Virus record (IMG/VR): IMGVR_UViG_3300036832_001391
Coordinates: 1-36,384 of that record
Strand: one strand, 5' to 3'
DNA length: 36,384 nucleotides
Origin: a virus
In this document: positions 23,076 through 30,665 of the stretch, piece after piece
Numbering within the stretch: the first letter of the stretch is position 1
Layout: every line of letters starts with the position of its first letter
Made by a program: the position numbers and the translations under genes
Notes under the pieces: model-generated
The model's input: only the letters and a program-made list of their open reading frames with translations
What the model was told of the DNA's origin: nothing
Databases searched by the model: none

Positions 23076-23273
23076 ATGGCACGTTCGTACAAGGTCGGCG
23101 TGAAGACCGCCGGCGACCGCGACTGGGTTTCCAACAGCATCCGCTACGCCACCCACGAGGAGGCCAGCCTGGCCGGCGCGAACCTGGCGATGCGCTGGAT
23201 CCTCGTTCAGGACTGGACTGTCCTCGAGTCCGACGACGAGCCCAACGGCGTCGTCCTCGGGGGCCAGTCATGA
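23076..23273 (+). CDS. Orphan protein, 65 aa
   Basis: ATG 23076 lies behind AGAAGGAGCTACCG, the last copy of the operon's ribosome-binding element, and after hammerhead 5. The protein (SYKVGVKTAGDRDWVSNSIR, then helix EEASLAGANLAMRW) looks like a small beta-alpha-beta fold similar in outline to the 91-aa protein before it. Its end overlaps the next start (ATGA), so from here on genes are translationally coupled rather than separated by ribozymes. Confidence 0.82.
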   Translation: MARSYKVGVKTAGDRDWVSNSIRYATHEEASLAGANLAMRWILVQDWTVLESDDEPNGVVLGGQS

Positions 23274-23782
23274 CCCGCGACATCCACTACTCGCCGAGCG
23301 CGGTGGTGGAGGTCGCGGACGACGAGAGCCTCACCCTGCTGATCGACTGGTCGGCGAGCGAGAACGGCGAGTACGACGAGGAGGCGATGGAGTGCGAGCC
23401 ATCGCCGCTCTCGGCCCGCGTCAGCAACCACATCGACGCCTGGGTTCACATGACCAGCGCCGGTGAGTGGGACGGCCAACAGCGCATCCCGCTCGGCAAG
23501 CTGGCGCCCGAGGTGCCGGAGCCGCTCGCGCCCAAGGTCTACGTGCTGCTCTTCCACGATGTTTGGGACGTCCGCGAGAAAGGGCCGGAGGAGGTGAGCG
23601 TCGAAGGCGTGTTCACAAGCCGTGAGGCTGCTGAAGCCTGGATCGCGAGCCAGGGTGTCGTCGGCGTTGACGTGGTCAAGCCGGCGCCGCTGCTGGACGG
23701 TACGCCCGAGTGGATGGACGAAAACGATCCCAACGCCGACGCGCTCGCCTACTACACGCTCGAAGAGCGACCGGTCCGATGA
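23270..23782 (+). CDS. Acidic orphan protein, 170 aa
   Basis: Starts in an ATGA overlap with the gene before and ends in another such overlap. It is acidic, with a central VYVLLFHDVWDVREKGPEEV strand-rich segment followed by VFTSREAAEAWIASQG, a pattern common in phage proteins of unknown function. No Cys cluster, membrane helix or catalytic motif. It begins the coupled, ribozyme-free second half of the operon. Confidence 0.8.
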   Translation: MTRDIHYSPSAVVEVADDESLTLLIDWSASENGEYDEEAMECEPSPLSARVSNHIDAWVHMTSAGEWDGQQRIPLGKLAPEVPEPLAPKVYVLLFHDVWDVREKGPEEVSVEGVFTSREAAEAWIASQGVVGVDVVKPAPLLDGTPEWMDENDPNADALAYYTLEERPVR

Positions 23783-24018
23783 CCCATCGCATGCACGCCC
23801 CCCAGCCACGCTGGCTGGTGGGGCGCACCATCGTCCGCTACGAGAACAACGCGGACCCGGAGAATCCGACTAGCGGCGGCGGTCCGAGCCATGATCCGAC
23901 GATCTTCTTCGACGACGGATCGAGCATCGCCTTCATCGCCGAGGAGCTCGAAAGCGGTGACGGCTACGGCATCTTCCCGGTCTATCGGGCAGCGTCTCGA
24001 AAGGGAGGCAAGCGATGA
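23779..24018 (+). CDS. Orphan protein, 79 aa
   Basis: ATG 23779 overlaps the previous stop. The sequence (WLVGRTIVRYENNADP, DPTIFFDDGSSIAFIAEELE) has the look of a small beta-barrel-like fold with an FDDGSxIxF hairpin seen in unannotated phage proteins. It ends in a basic RKGGKR and overlaps the next start. No function can be given. Confidence 0.78.
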   Translation: MTHRMHAPQPRWLVGRTIVRYENNADPENPTSGGGPSHDPTIFFDDGSSIAFIAEELESGDGYGIFPVYRAASRKGGKR

Positions 24019-24113
24019 ACGAGCTCATCACCTACATCGGCTACGGCGTGGGCATGGGCTGGATCCTGATCTGGCTCGGCGCCCTCGCCTGCTGGGTGCT
24101 GAGAGTCGACTGA
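24015..24113 (+). CDS. 32-aa membrane peptide
   Basis: A frame of 33 codons from ATG 24015, with GGGAGG 7 nt upstream, overlapping both neighbours (ATGA before, TGATG after). The product is MNELITYIGYGVGMGWILIW followed by LGALACWVLRVD: one predicted membrane span. The perfect fit between two coupled genes makes it likely to be translated. The function is unknown. Confidence 0.62.
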   Translation: MNELITYIGYGVGMGWILIWLGALACWVLRVD

Positions 24114-24355
24114 TGGAAGACGAAGCGCTGATCGCCCCGACCGAGGCTGGCGCCCGCTTCCGAGACGAGCGAGCCCGGCTCAGGATGAGCCAGGCAGAGC
24201 TTGCGCGCTGGCTGGGCGTCGACCGCACCACGGTCAGCCGCTGGGAGACTGAGGGGCCACCGCGGGTTGCCGCGCTGGCCCTCGCCTACGTCCTCTCGGT
24301 CACGCCCGGGCTGACCCGGACGGTCAGCCGGAACTACGCCAAAACACTCACCTGA
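24113..24355 (+). CDS. Cro/CI-type helix-turn-helix regulator, 80 aa
   Basis: Residues 16-60 form a classic XRE-type DNA-binding domain: RDERARLRMSQAELARWLGV then DRTTVSRWETEG, with the recognition helix near residues 37-45. It is the last gene of the operon, coupled to the 32-aa peptide by TGATG, and stands just before the repeats and terminator at 24.4 kb. It may control P1-P3, whose dyads and repeats are natural operator candidates. No dimerisation domain beyond the short C-terminal helix. Confidence 0.88.
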   Translation: MEDEALIAPTEAGARFRDERARLRMSQAELARWLGVDRTTVSRWETEGPPRVAALALAYVLSVTPGLTRTVSRNYAKTLT

Positions 24356-24378
24356 GCCTCTCTGTCACATTCTGCACT

Positions 24379-24446
24379 GGTGTTGCCAAATTGGAGTGGT
24401 GACACCCCTGGTGACACCCCCTGGTGACACCCCCCCTGTCACCACT
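24379..24446. repeat. GGTGACACCCC iterons in the convergent gap
   Basis: GGTGTTGCCAAAT (24379-24391) repeats the word found before P1. Then GGTGACACCCC occurs three times in tandem at 24398, 24410 and 24423, 12-13 bp apart, and CTGTCACCACT at 24436-24446 is an inverted form. A further GGTGACACC lies at 24525. Related TGTCACC words occur at 19667-19682. Close to one helical turn of spacing suggests protein-binding iterons. Confidence 0.75.
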
Positions 24447-24453
24447 CCCCGGA

Positions 24454-24483
24454 CCCCGATCTGAGATCAGATCGGGGTCTTTT
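24454..24483 (+). terminator. Rho-independent terminator of the small-gene operon
   Basis: CCCCGATCT (24454-24462) and AGATCGGGG (24469-24477) form a 9-bp stem around a 6-nt loop, followed by TCTTTT. It lies 98 bp after the last stop codon of the operon and before the converging primase gene. There is no T-run on the other strand, so it acts on rightward transcripts. Confidence 0.85.
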
Positions 24484-24537
24484 GGTGGGGGGGGTTACGT
24501 GCGCGCGCGCATTTGGGGAAAAGTGGTGACACCTCCC

Positions 24538-26808
24538 TCATGGCTGGTCGGGCGGGAAGAACTGCTCGCCGACCGGCATCGGCGCCAGCACCCATACCGC
24601 GTGCGTCTGCTCGTCCACCTGCACGCAGCCGGGGTAAAGCGCCGCGTAGCGTTCCATCAGCGCCTTGAACTCAAGCCTTGAGCGGGCGCCGCCGATCCTC
24701 ACCCGCTGGAGATCGCGCTGGCGCATGCGCTGGTCCGGCGCACGGCGCAGCATCGGCAACAGCTTCGAGTAGATCGCGCGATCGAGCGACTGGTCGCGGA
24801 AGTTGAAGCTGAGCGGGATGTCCTCGTCCTGAAGGCACGCCCAGCAGTTCGCGCAGTACTCGATCACCACGCGCGCCGCGTCCACGATCCAGCGCGGCAC
24901 CTCACACCGGTCCAGGCCACGGCCGGCCGGGTACATGAGCTCGGCGAGCACCAGGCACACGCGCAGCGGGTGGATGACACCGCGCTCCAGCAGGGAGATC
25001 ACGCCGGCTGGTGCTCCTGGCTGCACGATCGCCCTACGCCAGCCGAGCAGGATCTCATGCAGCCGCGCCTCGGCCTCGCCGCTCACCTGCCAAACGCGCG
25101 GCTGCTGGCGCATGTCGAGGAGCTCCAAGATGCGCTGCCGGAACGCCTCGGGCAGGCCATCGTCACGCTCACGCTGGTCGAACGCCAGCGGGTTACCGAG
25201 GAACGGCAGCCAGCGCGAGCGCATGCCGCTCTCTTCGCTGCCGAGCAGGTGGACGTTCTCAGTGACCAGTCCGCCCAGGATGCTCATCGTCGGCTGCTCG
25301 ATCCGCAGCCGCGTCTCGTTGCGCGTCCGGGCCTTGGGGCCGGCCCGCACAAACGTCCACGGCGCGCCCGACCAGAGCTCCATGAAGTGAGCCTGATCGA
25401 CGGTCGGCGTGCTCTTGTACTGACCGATGCCGCCGACCGACGCGGCGAGCTCGCCGTGGACGATCGAGAGCGCACCCTGGTTGTGATCGAGCTCGCGCGC
25501 TAGCGCTTCGAGCGTGATCGAGCCAATCGTCAGCCAGGGTCGCTCGGGATCTGCTCGCGTCCAGCGATCGAGGATCTCCTTGGCCCGCTCTGTCGTCGCC
25601 GACTTGCCGCTGGCGCGCGGCCCAACCAGCGCGCACCAGAGGATGGCGCGCTCATGCAGCGTCGCGATCGACGGCAGTGTGATCTCGGCCAGCCCACCGA
25701 TCGCGGTCGCGACCGCGACCAGCGCTCCACCCATGCTGAACGCGACCGGCAGGCTCGTCGTCGCAGCCACCTCGGCGAGCAGCGGCGGCATGTGATCGAG
25801 CGGGAAGTCCGGTATCGAGCGGCTGGTCGCGGTCGGCAGCGGCTCGTCGTCCGGCGACACCGCGGTGCCGTTGCGGCGCCGGCCCAGGCGCGGCGAGCTC
25901 GTCGGTGGCGTCCAGTTGGCCTTGTCGCCGAACGTGCCGGCCGGCGTCCACGGCTCGCTGCTGCCGTAGCGCAGGCCGTCCACGATCGTCTGCGAGACGT
26001 TCGTCTCGCCGTCCTCGGCGACCAGCCCGTTCTCCTCGCTGGCGTGGAACAGCACCTCGGCGACGTGCTGCTCGTTGATCAGGCCGGCCGCGACCAGCCC
26101 GCCGCCAGCCTTGGCGAAATTGAGCAGTTGCTGGTGGCGCGAGCCGGGCGCCCAGTGGCCCAGCTTGAACCCCCAGCTATCGACCACGCCGGCCGCGCGC
26201 TTGTCCTCGTTGCCGCTCGGCAGGCTCAGCGCCGGCCGCGGCTTGTAGTCCGGCGGCGGTGCGTCCGGCAGGTTGCGCCAGCCCAGCGGCACGCCCCGGC
26301 CAGTGTGGATGCGCCGCTCCGGCTGGCCGACCTCGGCCGAGGTAAGCCAGAACATGCGGCTGGCGTCCTTGGTGGACGGGTCCAGGCTGTTGTGGAGCAG
26401 GTAGTTCAGCCGCGACCAGTAGGTCGGGAAGTCGGCCAGCGGCACCGGCTCGGCGAGCGGCATCGCCAGCCGCCAGCGCGGCGCCTCGGGCGTCGAGTGC
26501 CAGGTTTCAGCCAGGATGAACTCGTAGCCCTCGAGCCAGCCGGCGATCGTGCCGCCGCGCTGCCCGCCGTCCAGATCGCTCATGCTCAGGACGACGCGAT
26601 CGACGTTCTCCTGCTTTCGGGGCGTGTCCGGCCGAAACACCGCCGGACAGACCAGCCCGATCTCCTCGCGCACCCTGGCGAAGCGTGTGTGCGCCAGCGC
26701 TGCCTGGATCTGCTCCCAGGTGAATTCGCGTACCCGGGGCGTCTTTGACGTGACGTGTTGAAAGAACGAGAGCGACAGTTGCTCCGAATTCCCGGTACCA
26801 TCCGACAC
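24538..26808 (-). CDS. Primase-helicase (primase-like N terminus plus DUF3987-type ATPase)
   Basis: A 756-residue replication protein from GTG 26808, with GAGAAGGG 8 nt upstream. Residues 71-82 carry an acidic pair in VVLSMSDLDGG and residues 143-154 DPSTKDASRMFW; these resemble the catalytic part of phage archaeo-eukaryotic-type primases. A linker (221-281, PGSRHQQLLNFAKAGGG) resembles the PriCT region. Residues ~335-560 form an ATPase with Walker A GPRASGKS (396-403), like DUF3987/YfjI-type helicases, followed by SIVHGELAASVGGIGQ. The C-terminal ~110 residues include a likely winged helix. It probably primes and unwinds DNA at the phage origin. No separate DNA polymerase is in the window. 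Confidence 0.85.
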   Translation of the reverse strand: MSDGTGNSEQLSLSFFQHVTSKTPRVREFTWEQIQAALAHTRFARVREEIGLVCPAVFRPDTPRKQENVDRVVLSMSDLDGGQRGGTIAGWLEGYEFILAETWHSTPEAPRWRLAMPLAEPVPLADFPTYWSRLNYLLHNSLDPSTKDASRMFWLTSAEVGQPERRIHTGRGVPLGWRNLPDAPPPDYKPRPALSLPSGNEDKRAAGVVDSWGFKLGHWAPGSRHQQLLNFAKAGGGLVAAGLINEQHVAEVLFHASEENGLVAEDGETNVSQTIVDGLRYGSSEPWTPAGTFGDKANWTPPTSSPRLGRRRNGTAVSPDDEPLPTATSRSIPDFPLDHMPPLLAEVAATTSLPVAFSMGGALVAVATAIGGLAEITLPSIATLHERAILWCALVGPRASGKSATTERAKEILDRWTRADPERPWLTIGSITLEALARELDHNQGALSIVHGELAASVGGIGQYKSTPTVDQAHFMELWSGAPWTFVRAGPKARTRNETRLRIEQPTMSILGGLVTENVHLLGSEESGMRSRWLPFLGNPLAFDQRERDDGLPEAFRQRILELLDMRQQPRVWQVSGEAEARLHEILLGWRRAIVQPGAPAGVISLLERGVIHPLRVCLVLAELMYPAGRGLDRCEVPRWIVDAARVVIEYCANCWACLQDEDIPLSFNFRDQSLDRAIYSKLLPMLRRAPDQRMRQRDLQRVRIGGARSRLEFKALMERYAALYPGCVQVDEQTHAVWVLAPMPVGEQFFPPDQP

Positions 26809-26924
26809 CAGCTAGACCCTTCTCCGAGGGAAGCTAGTCAGAACGCCTGGCAGTGCCCCGCGAACTGCCGGCTGACGGTCGGGCAGTGTCGGGGTCTGCC
26901 AGCGTTCGAAACTGCCGAGCCAGG

Positions 26925-27128
26925 TTACTCGGCTGGCACCGCCTCATGTGCCTGGCCCGCCTCATCGAGGATCCACTTCGGGTTGCCAGGCTTGCCCTCG
27001 GCGAGCCGCGCCGCCAGCCGCTGGATGCGGTGCAGGCGAGCTCCCTTAGCCATCGCAGCACGCGCTGTAAGGGCCGCGATGATCAGGTCGATGTCTTCGT
27101 CTGTCAGAGAGATCCGATGTGGCTTCAC
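26925..27128 (-). CDS. Small helical protein, about 67 aa
   Basis: The frame can start at ATG 27167 (80 aa) or GTG 27128 (67 aa). I prefer GTG 27128: TACAAT sits 7 nt upstream on the minus strand, as at the 29455 gene, which suggests a nearly leaderless message, and the longer start has no clear ribosome-binding site and would cover the palindrome at 27134. The protein (ISLTDEDIDLIIAALTARAA, RLHRIQRLAARLAEGKPG) is all helical, a pattern common in small phage and plasmid proteins. It stands between helicase and primase. No known function. Confidence 0.65.
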   Translation of the reverse strand: MKPHRISLTDEDIDLIIAALTARAAMAKGARLHRIQRLAARLAEGKPGNPKWILDEAGQAHEAVPAE

Positions 27129-27133
27129 ATCGT

Positions 27134-27147
27134 CTATTGTACAATAG
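27134..27147. promoter_or_regulatory. Perfect palindromic operator before the primase operon
   Basis: CTATTGTACAATAG is a perfect 14-bp palindrome that overlaps a minus-strand -10-like TACAAT. Its half-site CTATTGTA recurs at the divergent promoter at 29.46 kb. A second dyad, ATAGGCGG (27144-27151) and CCGCCTAT (27170-27177), adjoins it. Likely binding site for the regulator at 29501 or a host factor. Confidence 0.65.
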
Positions 27148-27199
27148 GCGGCTGGTTCTTCTCCCATTACCGCCTATGGTACTGACAGGTGGGCGAGCT

Positions 27200-28963
27200 C
27201 TACGCCTCGGCTGAGCGGCCCATGCGGGGAGCCGGCCGGTGGGTGCGCGACCAGGCGCGGCGGGCGATCTCGACGTCGATCATCTCGCTCGCCTCGGCCT
27301 TCGTCTCGGGCACGCCCATGTTCCACTTTTCGAGCAGACGCATCTGCCCGTCAGTCGGCGGATCCTGGCGCTTCCGCCACTTCGCGTTTCGATCGAGCAG
27401 CACCGGCGGGACGAGCTCGCGGGCAATGTCGCCGGCCACGCCCAGCGCGTAGCCCTGATCGAGCCCGTCGCCGAGCACCTCGACGCCGTAGTTCTGCACC
27501 CAGCCCTGGTAGTTGAAGTTCGGGTGCAGGCGCAGCGCGCGGTATTCGCTGCCGACCCGCTCCACGGCCACATAGCCCTGCTCGCGACCGTCAGCCTCCG
27601 ACTTCCCCAGGTTGATCATGAACAAGCCGCTGGTCGGCTTCGTCCACTTCAGCGGCACGCGCGCCAGGATGTCCACCTCGATCGCCTCGGCCTCGGCGGC
27701 GATCAGCAGGCGGTTCTTCTTCTCCTTCTGGCGCCTGAACTCCTCTTCGAGCGCGCCCAGCAGGCCGAGCTCTTCGAGCTCCTCGGGATCGAGCCCGGCC
27801 TCCGGGTTGCCGGCGTCGATCTCCCGCCCGAGCAGGCTCGCGGCCGTCTCCAGGCGCTTGTGGTCGGTGTTCCCGACCAGATCCAGCACCAGGCAGTGCT
27901 CCTTGTCGGGGAACGGGCGCAGCCCGCGGCCGATGATCTGCTGGTACAGGGATCTGCTCTGCGTCGGCCGCGCCATGGCGATGCAGTCGACGCTCGGCTC
28001 GTCCCAGCCCTCGGTCAGCACCATCACCGACGAGATCGCGTCCAGCTTGCCGTCCGCGAGCGCAGCGTAGATCTTGCGCCGCTCGTCGGGCGGCGTCTCG
28101 CCGACCACCGTCTCGACGCTGAAGTCCTCGTCGCGGATCGCTTGTGCAGTTGCATAAGCCACCTCGACGGTCGGCGTGAAGCAGGCGATGCGCCGCCCGC
28201 GGGCGTGCTCGGCGATCGCTGCCGCGATGTAGAGGGGCGCCTTCGCCGCCAGCATCGCCTCGCCCAGGCTCTGGTCGGAGAAGTCGCCCCGGCTCATCTT
28301 GACCGTCTTCAGGTCGATCGGCATGGTCACGCGCAGCGCCTTGACGTCGGTCAGGTAGCCCTGCTGGATCAGCGGCAGCATCTTGATCTGGTAGGCGATC
28401 GTCTCGAACACGCCGCCGTCCTCGGCGCTGCCGCCGAGCCCCTTGCCGTCCATGCGGTCGCTGGTCGCGGTGGTGCCGAACAGGCGCGGCCCCTTCGACT
28501 CGAACACGCCGACCGCCTTGAGCACCTTCTGGTACGTGTCGGCGACCGAGTGATGCGCCTCGTCCACCCATACCAGGCCGTAGGGGCCGGCTTCGAGCAG
28601 CGCCTTCAGCCGGTTGTCGCGCCAGACGGTCTGGATGGAGGCGACCGTGTGCCGCCGGCCGAGCTCGTTCCGCTCGGCCTTCACCACGCCGATGGCGTCG
28701 CGGTCGACGCCGCACATCATCAGCTTCTGCACGGTCTGCGTGATGAGCTCGTCGCGGTGGACGAGCGTGAGCGTGCCGAGCGGCAGCTTGAACGAGTGCA
28801 GGACGTGGCCGGCCACGATCGTCTTGCCCGAGCCGGTCGGCTGCACAATGAGCGTGCGGTGCCGCTCGGCGAGTTGCTGCTTGAGCGCGTCCACGGCGGC
28901 GACCTGATACGGCCGCAGGTGGACGGCCAGACTGCTAGAGTTGGCGCTGGGAGTCAACGTCAC
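27200..28963 (-). CDS. Superfamily 2 DNA helicase (DEAH-type), 587 aa
   Basis: The start chosen is GTG 28963, in a GTGA overlap with the 93-aa gene and behind GGGAG; the frame stays open to 29179 but that part is out of character. Motifs in order: Q-motif-like LRPYQVAAVDAL (~16-27), Walker A QPTGSGKT (~42-49), DEAH in VDEAHH, motif III-like GTTATSDR, then the second RecA domain with VLTEGWDEPSVD and motif VI QQIIGRGLRP. This is the layout of phage and type III-restriction-like SF2 helicases. It likely unwinds DNA in replication or recombination. The C-terminal ~170 residues are unassigned. All core motifs are intact. Confidence 0.92.
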   Translation of the reverse strand: MTLTPSANSSSLAVHLRPYQVAAVDALKQQLAERHRTLIVQPTGSGKTIVAGHVLHSFKLPLGTLTLVHRDELITQTVQKLMMCGVDRDAIGVVKAERNELGRRHTVASIQTVWRDNRLKALLEAGPYGLVWVDEAHHSVADTYQKVLKAVGVFESKGPRLFGTTATSDRMDGKGLGGSAEDGGVFETIAYQIKMLPLIQQGYLTDVKALRVTMPIDLKTVKMSRGDFSDQSLGEAMLAAKAPLYIAAAIAEHARGRRIACFTPTVEVAYATAQAIRDEDFSVETVVGETPPDERRKIYAALADGKLDAISSVMVLTEGWDEPSVDCIAMARPTQSRSLYQQIIGRGLRPFPDKEHCLVLDLVGNTDHKRLETAASLLGREIDAGNPEAGLDPEELEELGLLGALEEEFRRQKEKKNRLLIAAEAEAIEVDILARVPLKWTKPTSGLFMINLGKSEADGREQGYVAVERVGSEYRALRLHPNFNYQGWVQNYGVEVLGDGLDQGYALGVAGDIARELVPPVLLDRNAKWRKRQDPPTDGQMRLLEKWNMGVPETKAEASEMIDVEIARRAWSRTHRPAPRMGRSAEA

Positions 28964-29241
28964 GATGGCTCTCCCTGAGCTCGTAGGGCCGTTTCCGGGT
29001 AGTTGGTAGCTCCCTCGGAGCGGCCCTCGCTCTTGAATGGCAGCCGCAATTGCTTGCGGCCGCGGGCGTGGTGCGGATCGTCGTCGGGCAGCGTGTAGAA
29101 GAACATCTGCTCCTCGATCGACTCGCGCTCGAGTTGCATGATGCGGCCAGCGCCGTGCAGAGCGCCTCGGCATCGGCACTGGCAGCGCCGCGAATTTGCC
29201 TGCTCACAGGTGCGCGCCTGGGTGTCAGTCAGGGGCCGCAT
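28960..29241 (-). CDS. Small basic protein coupled to the helicase, 93 aa
   Basis: ATG 29241 follows a purine-rich GGGGGAGAGAAAG segment; the stop TGA overlaps the helicase GTG by 4 bp (GTGA). The chain has EQANSRRCQCRCRG near the start, an acidic helix (QLERESIEEQMFFYTLPDDD) and a basic middle (PHHARGRKQLRLPFKSEG). No known family. Tight coupling implies it is made with the helicase and may be a cofactor. Confidence 0.7.
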   Translation of the reverse strand: MRPLTDTQARTCEQANSRRCQCRCRGALHGAGRIMQLERESIEEQMFFYTLPDDDPHHARGRKQLRLPFKSEGRSEGATNYPETALRAQGEPS

Positions 29242-29455
29242 TTTTTTCTTTCTCTCCCCCGGAGGCGATTGGGTACACCTGGCCTTTGCCTGAGGGCAGC
29301 GTGCCGAATTCGAGCTCGGTGCCGAGCAGCAGGCGGTAGCGGACCACGTCCCACATGTAGCGGTGGATCAATTGCTCATGGGCGATGGCGACGCTGCGCC
29401 AGCGACGGCCGAGTTCGGTCAGGCCGTCCTCGTCAACCGGTACACCTCGGGCCAT
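29225..29455 (-). CDS. Small protein, 76 aa, first gene of the helicase operon
   Basis: ATG 29455 lies only 6 nt after TACAAT, a likely -10 box, so its mRNA should be leaderless or nearly so. The protein is mostly helical: LGRRWRSVAIAHEQLIHRYM then WDVVRYRLLLGTELEFGTLP. It overlaps the next gene by 17 bp. No recognisable family. Its expression is likely controlled by the operator at 29468-29483. Confidence 0.72.
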   Translation of the reverse strand: MARGVPVDEDGLTELGRRWRSVAIAHEQLIHRYMWDVVRYRLLLGTELEFGTLPSGKGQVYPIASGGEKEKNAAPD

Positions 29456-29461
29456 TCTTCT

Positions 29462-29492
29462 ATTGTAGCAGTATCTATACTGCCGTTATAGT
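29462..29492. promoter_or_regulatory. Divergent promoters with a dyad operator
   Basis: GCAGTAT (29468-29474) and ATACTGC (29477-29483) form a perfect inverted repeat with a 2-nt centre, and outer CTAT/ATAG ends extend the symmetry to 32 bp. On the plus strand TTGTAG (29463) and TATAGT (29487-29492) are 18 bp apart, which puts the start near the GTG at 29501. On the minus strand TACAAT (29467-29462) faces the 29455 gene. A protein bound here would cover both promoters. Confidence 0.75.
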
Positions 29493-29500
29493 GAGCGAGC

Positions 29501-29758
29501 GTGACCAAATCCTACGCTCACCCGATCAGGCGGGTGACAAGAGCTCAGGGTCGCAGCCTGGTCTGGCTCGCTCGCGAGACAGGCATCAGCTACGGCTACC
29601 TGATGCAGATCCTGCTGCCGCCGGACTCGCCGCGCCACGTCGATGCGCCGGGCGGCTTCTACTCGCGCGTCGCGCACTTGCTCGGGGTCGCCGAGAGCCA
29701 GGTTCGCCCATCCGGGACGAACGTTCGCTTTCCAGAGGGAGCTACCGCCGCATGCTAG
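29501..29758 (+). CDS. Small helix-turn-helix regulator, 85 aa
   Basis: It starts at GTG 29501, close to the predicted transcription start, with no clear ribosome-binding site; a leaderless message is likely. Residues 17-38 (GRSLVWLARETGISYGYLMQ) form a helix-turn-helix of the lambda-repressor type, and residues 52-66 (FYSRVAHLLGVAESQV) the following helices. A protein like this next to a divergent dyad operator is the standard layout of a phage switch, so it probably represses both directions. It overlaps the next gene by 7 bp. Confidence 0.82.
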   Translation: MTKSYAHPIRRVTRAQGRSLVWLARETGISYGYLMQILLPPDSPRHVDAPGGFYSRVAHLLGVAESQVRPSGTNVRFPEGATAAC

Positions 29759-29970
29759 TCAAGTTCAAGGATCCGCTCGGGGAGTCGGTGCTGGTCGAAA
29801 CCGACGCCGTCTGCTGGGCGCGCTCGTCCACCGACGACAAGGCGCTCTCGATCATCAACTTCCGGGACGGCAGTACGCTCGAAGTTGCCGAGCCGATCGG
29901 CGACGTCGAGGCCACGCTCAAGGGCATTCCACCGTGGCGGGCGACCGGCCACCGGGAGATGGCCGGATGA
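29752..29970 (+). CDS. Small beta-rich protein, 72 aa
   Basis: ATG 29752 lies behind GAGGGAGCTACCGCCGC, a variant of the small-gene operon's ribosome-binding element. The sequence (MLVKFKDPLGESVLVETDAV, LSIINFRDGSTLEVAEPIGD) has alternating strands and a closing VEATLKGIPPW helix, typical of a small beta-barrel. It overlaps the genes on both sides. No named function. Confidence 0.8.
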   Translation: MLVKFKDPLGESVLVETDAVCWARSSTDDKALSIINFRDGSTLEVAEPIGDVEATLKGIPPWRATGHREMAG

Positions 29971-30647
29971 CACTGCCCGACTCGGTCATCAAGCTTGACC
30001 ATGAACTGAGCAGCAGTACCTCGATGCTGATCGAGGTCCGCTGGCACTGGACGCTGGACGAGAGCAACCCGGAGCGCGTCTCGATCAGCGAGTATGGGCG
30101 CCGGGTTGGCGTCTCCCAGCGCACGATCTCGGCCTTCGCCCACGCCCGCATCCTGCTGGTCGACGGCCGCGCCAAGACTGCCCAGGAGGCGATCGAGCGG
30201 GCGCATATGTCGGAGGAGACGCAGGCTGCGGCCGAGGCCGTCGCCGAAATTCACGGCGTCAGCTTCGGCTCGGCGTCGAAGTACTATCGCGACGACATCA
30301 GGTTTGTCCGCGAGCTCGCCCGCGAGCAGGCCGAGGAGAATGACTCCGACTTCTGGACCGCGTTGCCGGATGCCATCGAGGCGCTGCGTCTGCGCGTCGC
30401 CCACCGCGGCCTTGGCGGCGGTCAGCCAACCAGCCATTCCCGCATGTTCATCAACGTGGACTCACGCCTGATCCTTGTCCGCGAGAAGGTCGCGTCCTGC
30501 GTGGAGGAGGTCCGGCGGGTTGAGTCCGACATCGGAAAGGAGGAGATCGACGCGCTGAGTGACCGCATTGCGGAGGTTCAGGCGCTGCTGGACACCCTGT
30601 CGGGTGCCCTGTCTGGCTCGCGCGGCGGCATCGCACTGGTTAGTTAG
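29967..30647 (+). CDS. DNA-binding protein with HTH and coiled coil, 226 aa
   Basis: ATG 29967 in an ATGA overlap. Residues 38-60 (VSISEYGRRVGVSQRTISAF) form a helix-turn-helix. The middle is helical and charged (QEAIERAHMSEETQAAAEAV), and residues ~165-210 (VASCVEEVRRVESDIGKEEI) form a long coiled coil likely used for dimerisation. This may be a regulator or a replication accessory; I do not recognise a named family. Confidence 0.8.
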   Translation: MTLPDSVIKLDHELSSSTSMLIEVRWHWTLDESNPERVSISEYGRRVGVSQRTISAFAHARILLVDGRAKTAQEAIERAHMSEETQAAAEAVAEIHGVSFGSASKYYRDDIRFVRELAREQAEENDSDFWTALPDAIEALRLRVAHRGLGGGQPTSHSRMFINVDSRLILVREKVASCVEEVRRVESDIGKEEIDALSDRIAEVQALLDTLSGALSGSRGGIALVS

Positions 30648-30665
30648 CTCAGGAGATTCAGTATC

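Noticed and set aside
26834-27061. 75-aa minus-strand frame
   Set aside because: It overlaps the better-supported 67-aa gene in another frame and has an R/S-rich product typical of a shadow frame.
28700-28730. CTGATGA on the minus strand inside the helicase gene
   Set aside because: No GAAA with stems around it; it is coding sequence.
28964-29179. Longer helicase start upstream of GTG 28963
   Set aside because: The extension overlaps the 93-aa gene, has no ribosome-binding site and a composition unlike the helicase; the GTGA overlap marks the better start.
29797-29830. GTCGAAACC followed by a GTC, resembling part of a hammerhead
   Set aside because: No CTGANGA partner, no usable stem III, and it lies inside a coding frame.
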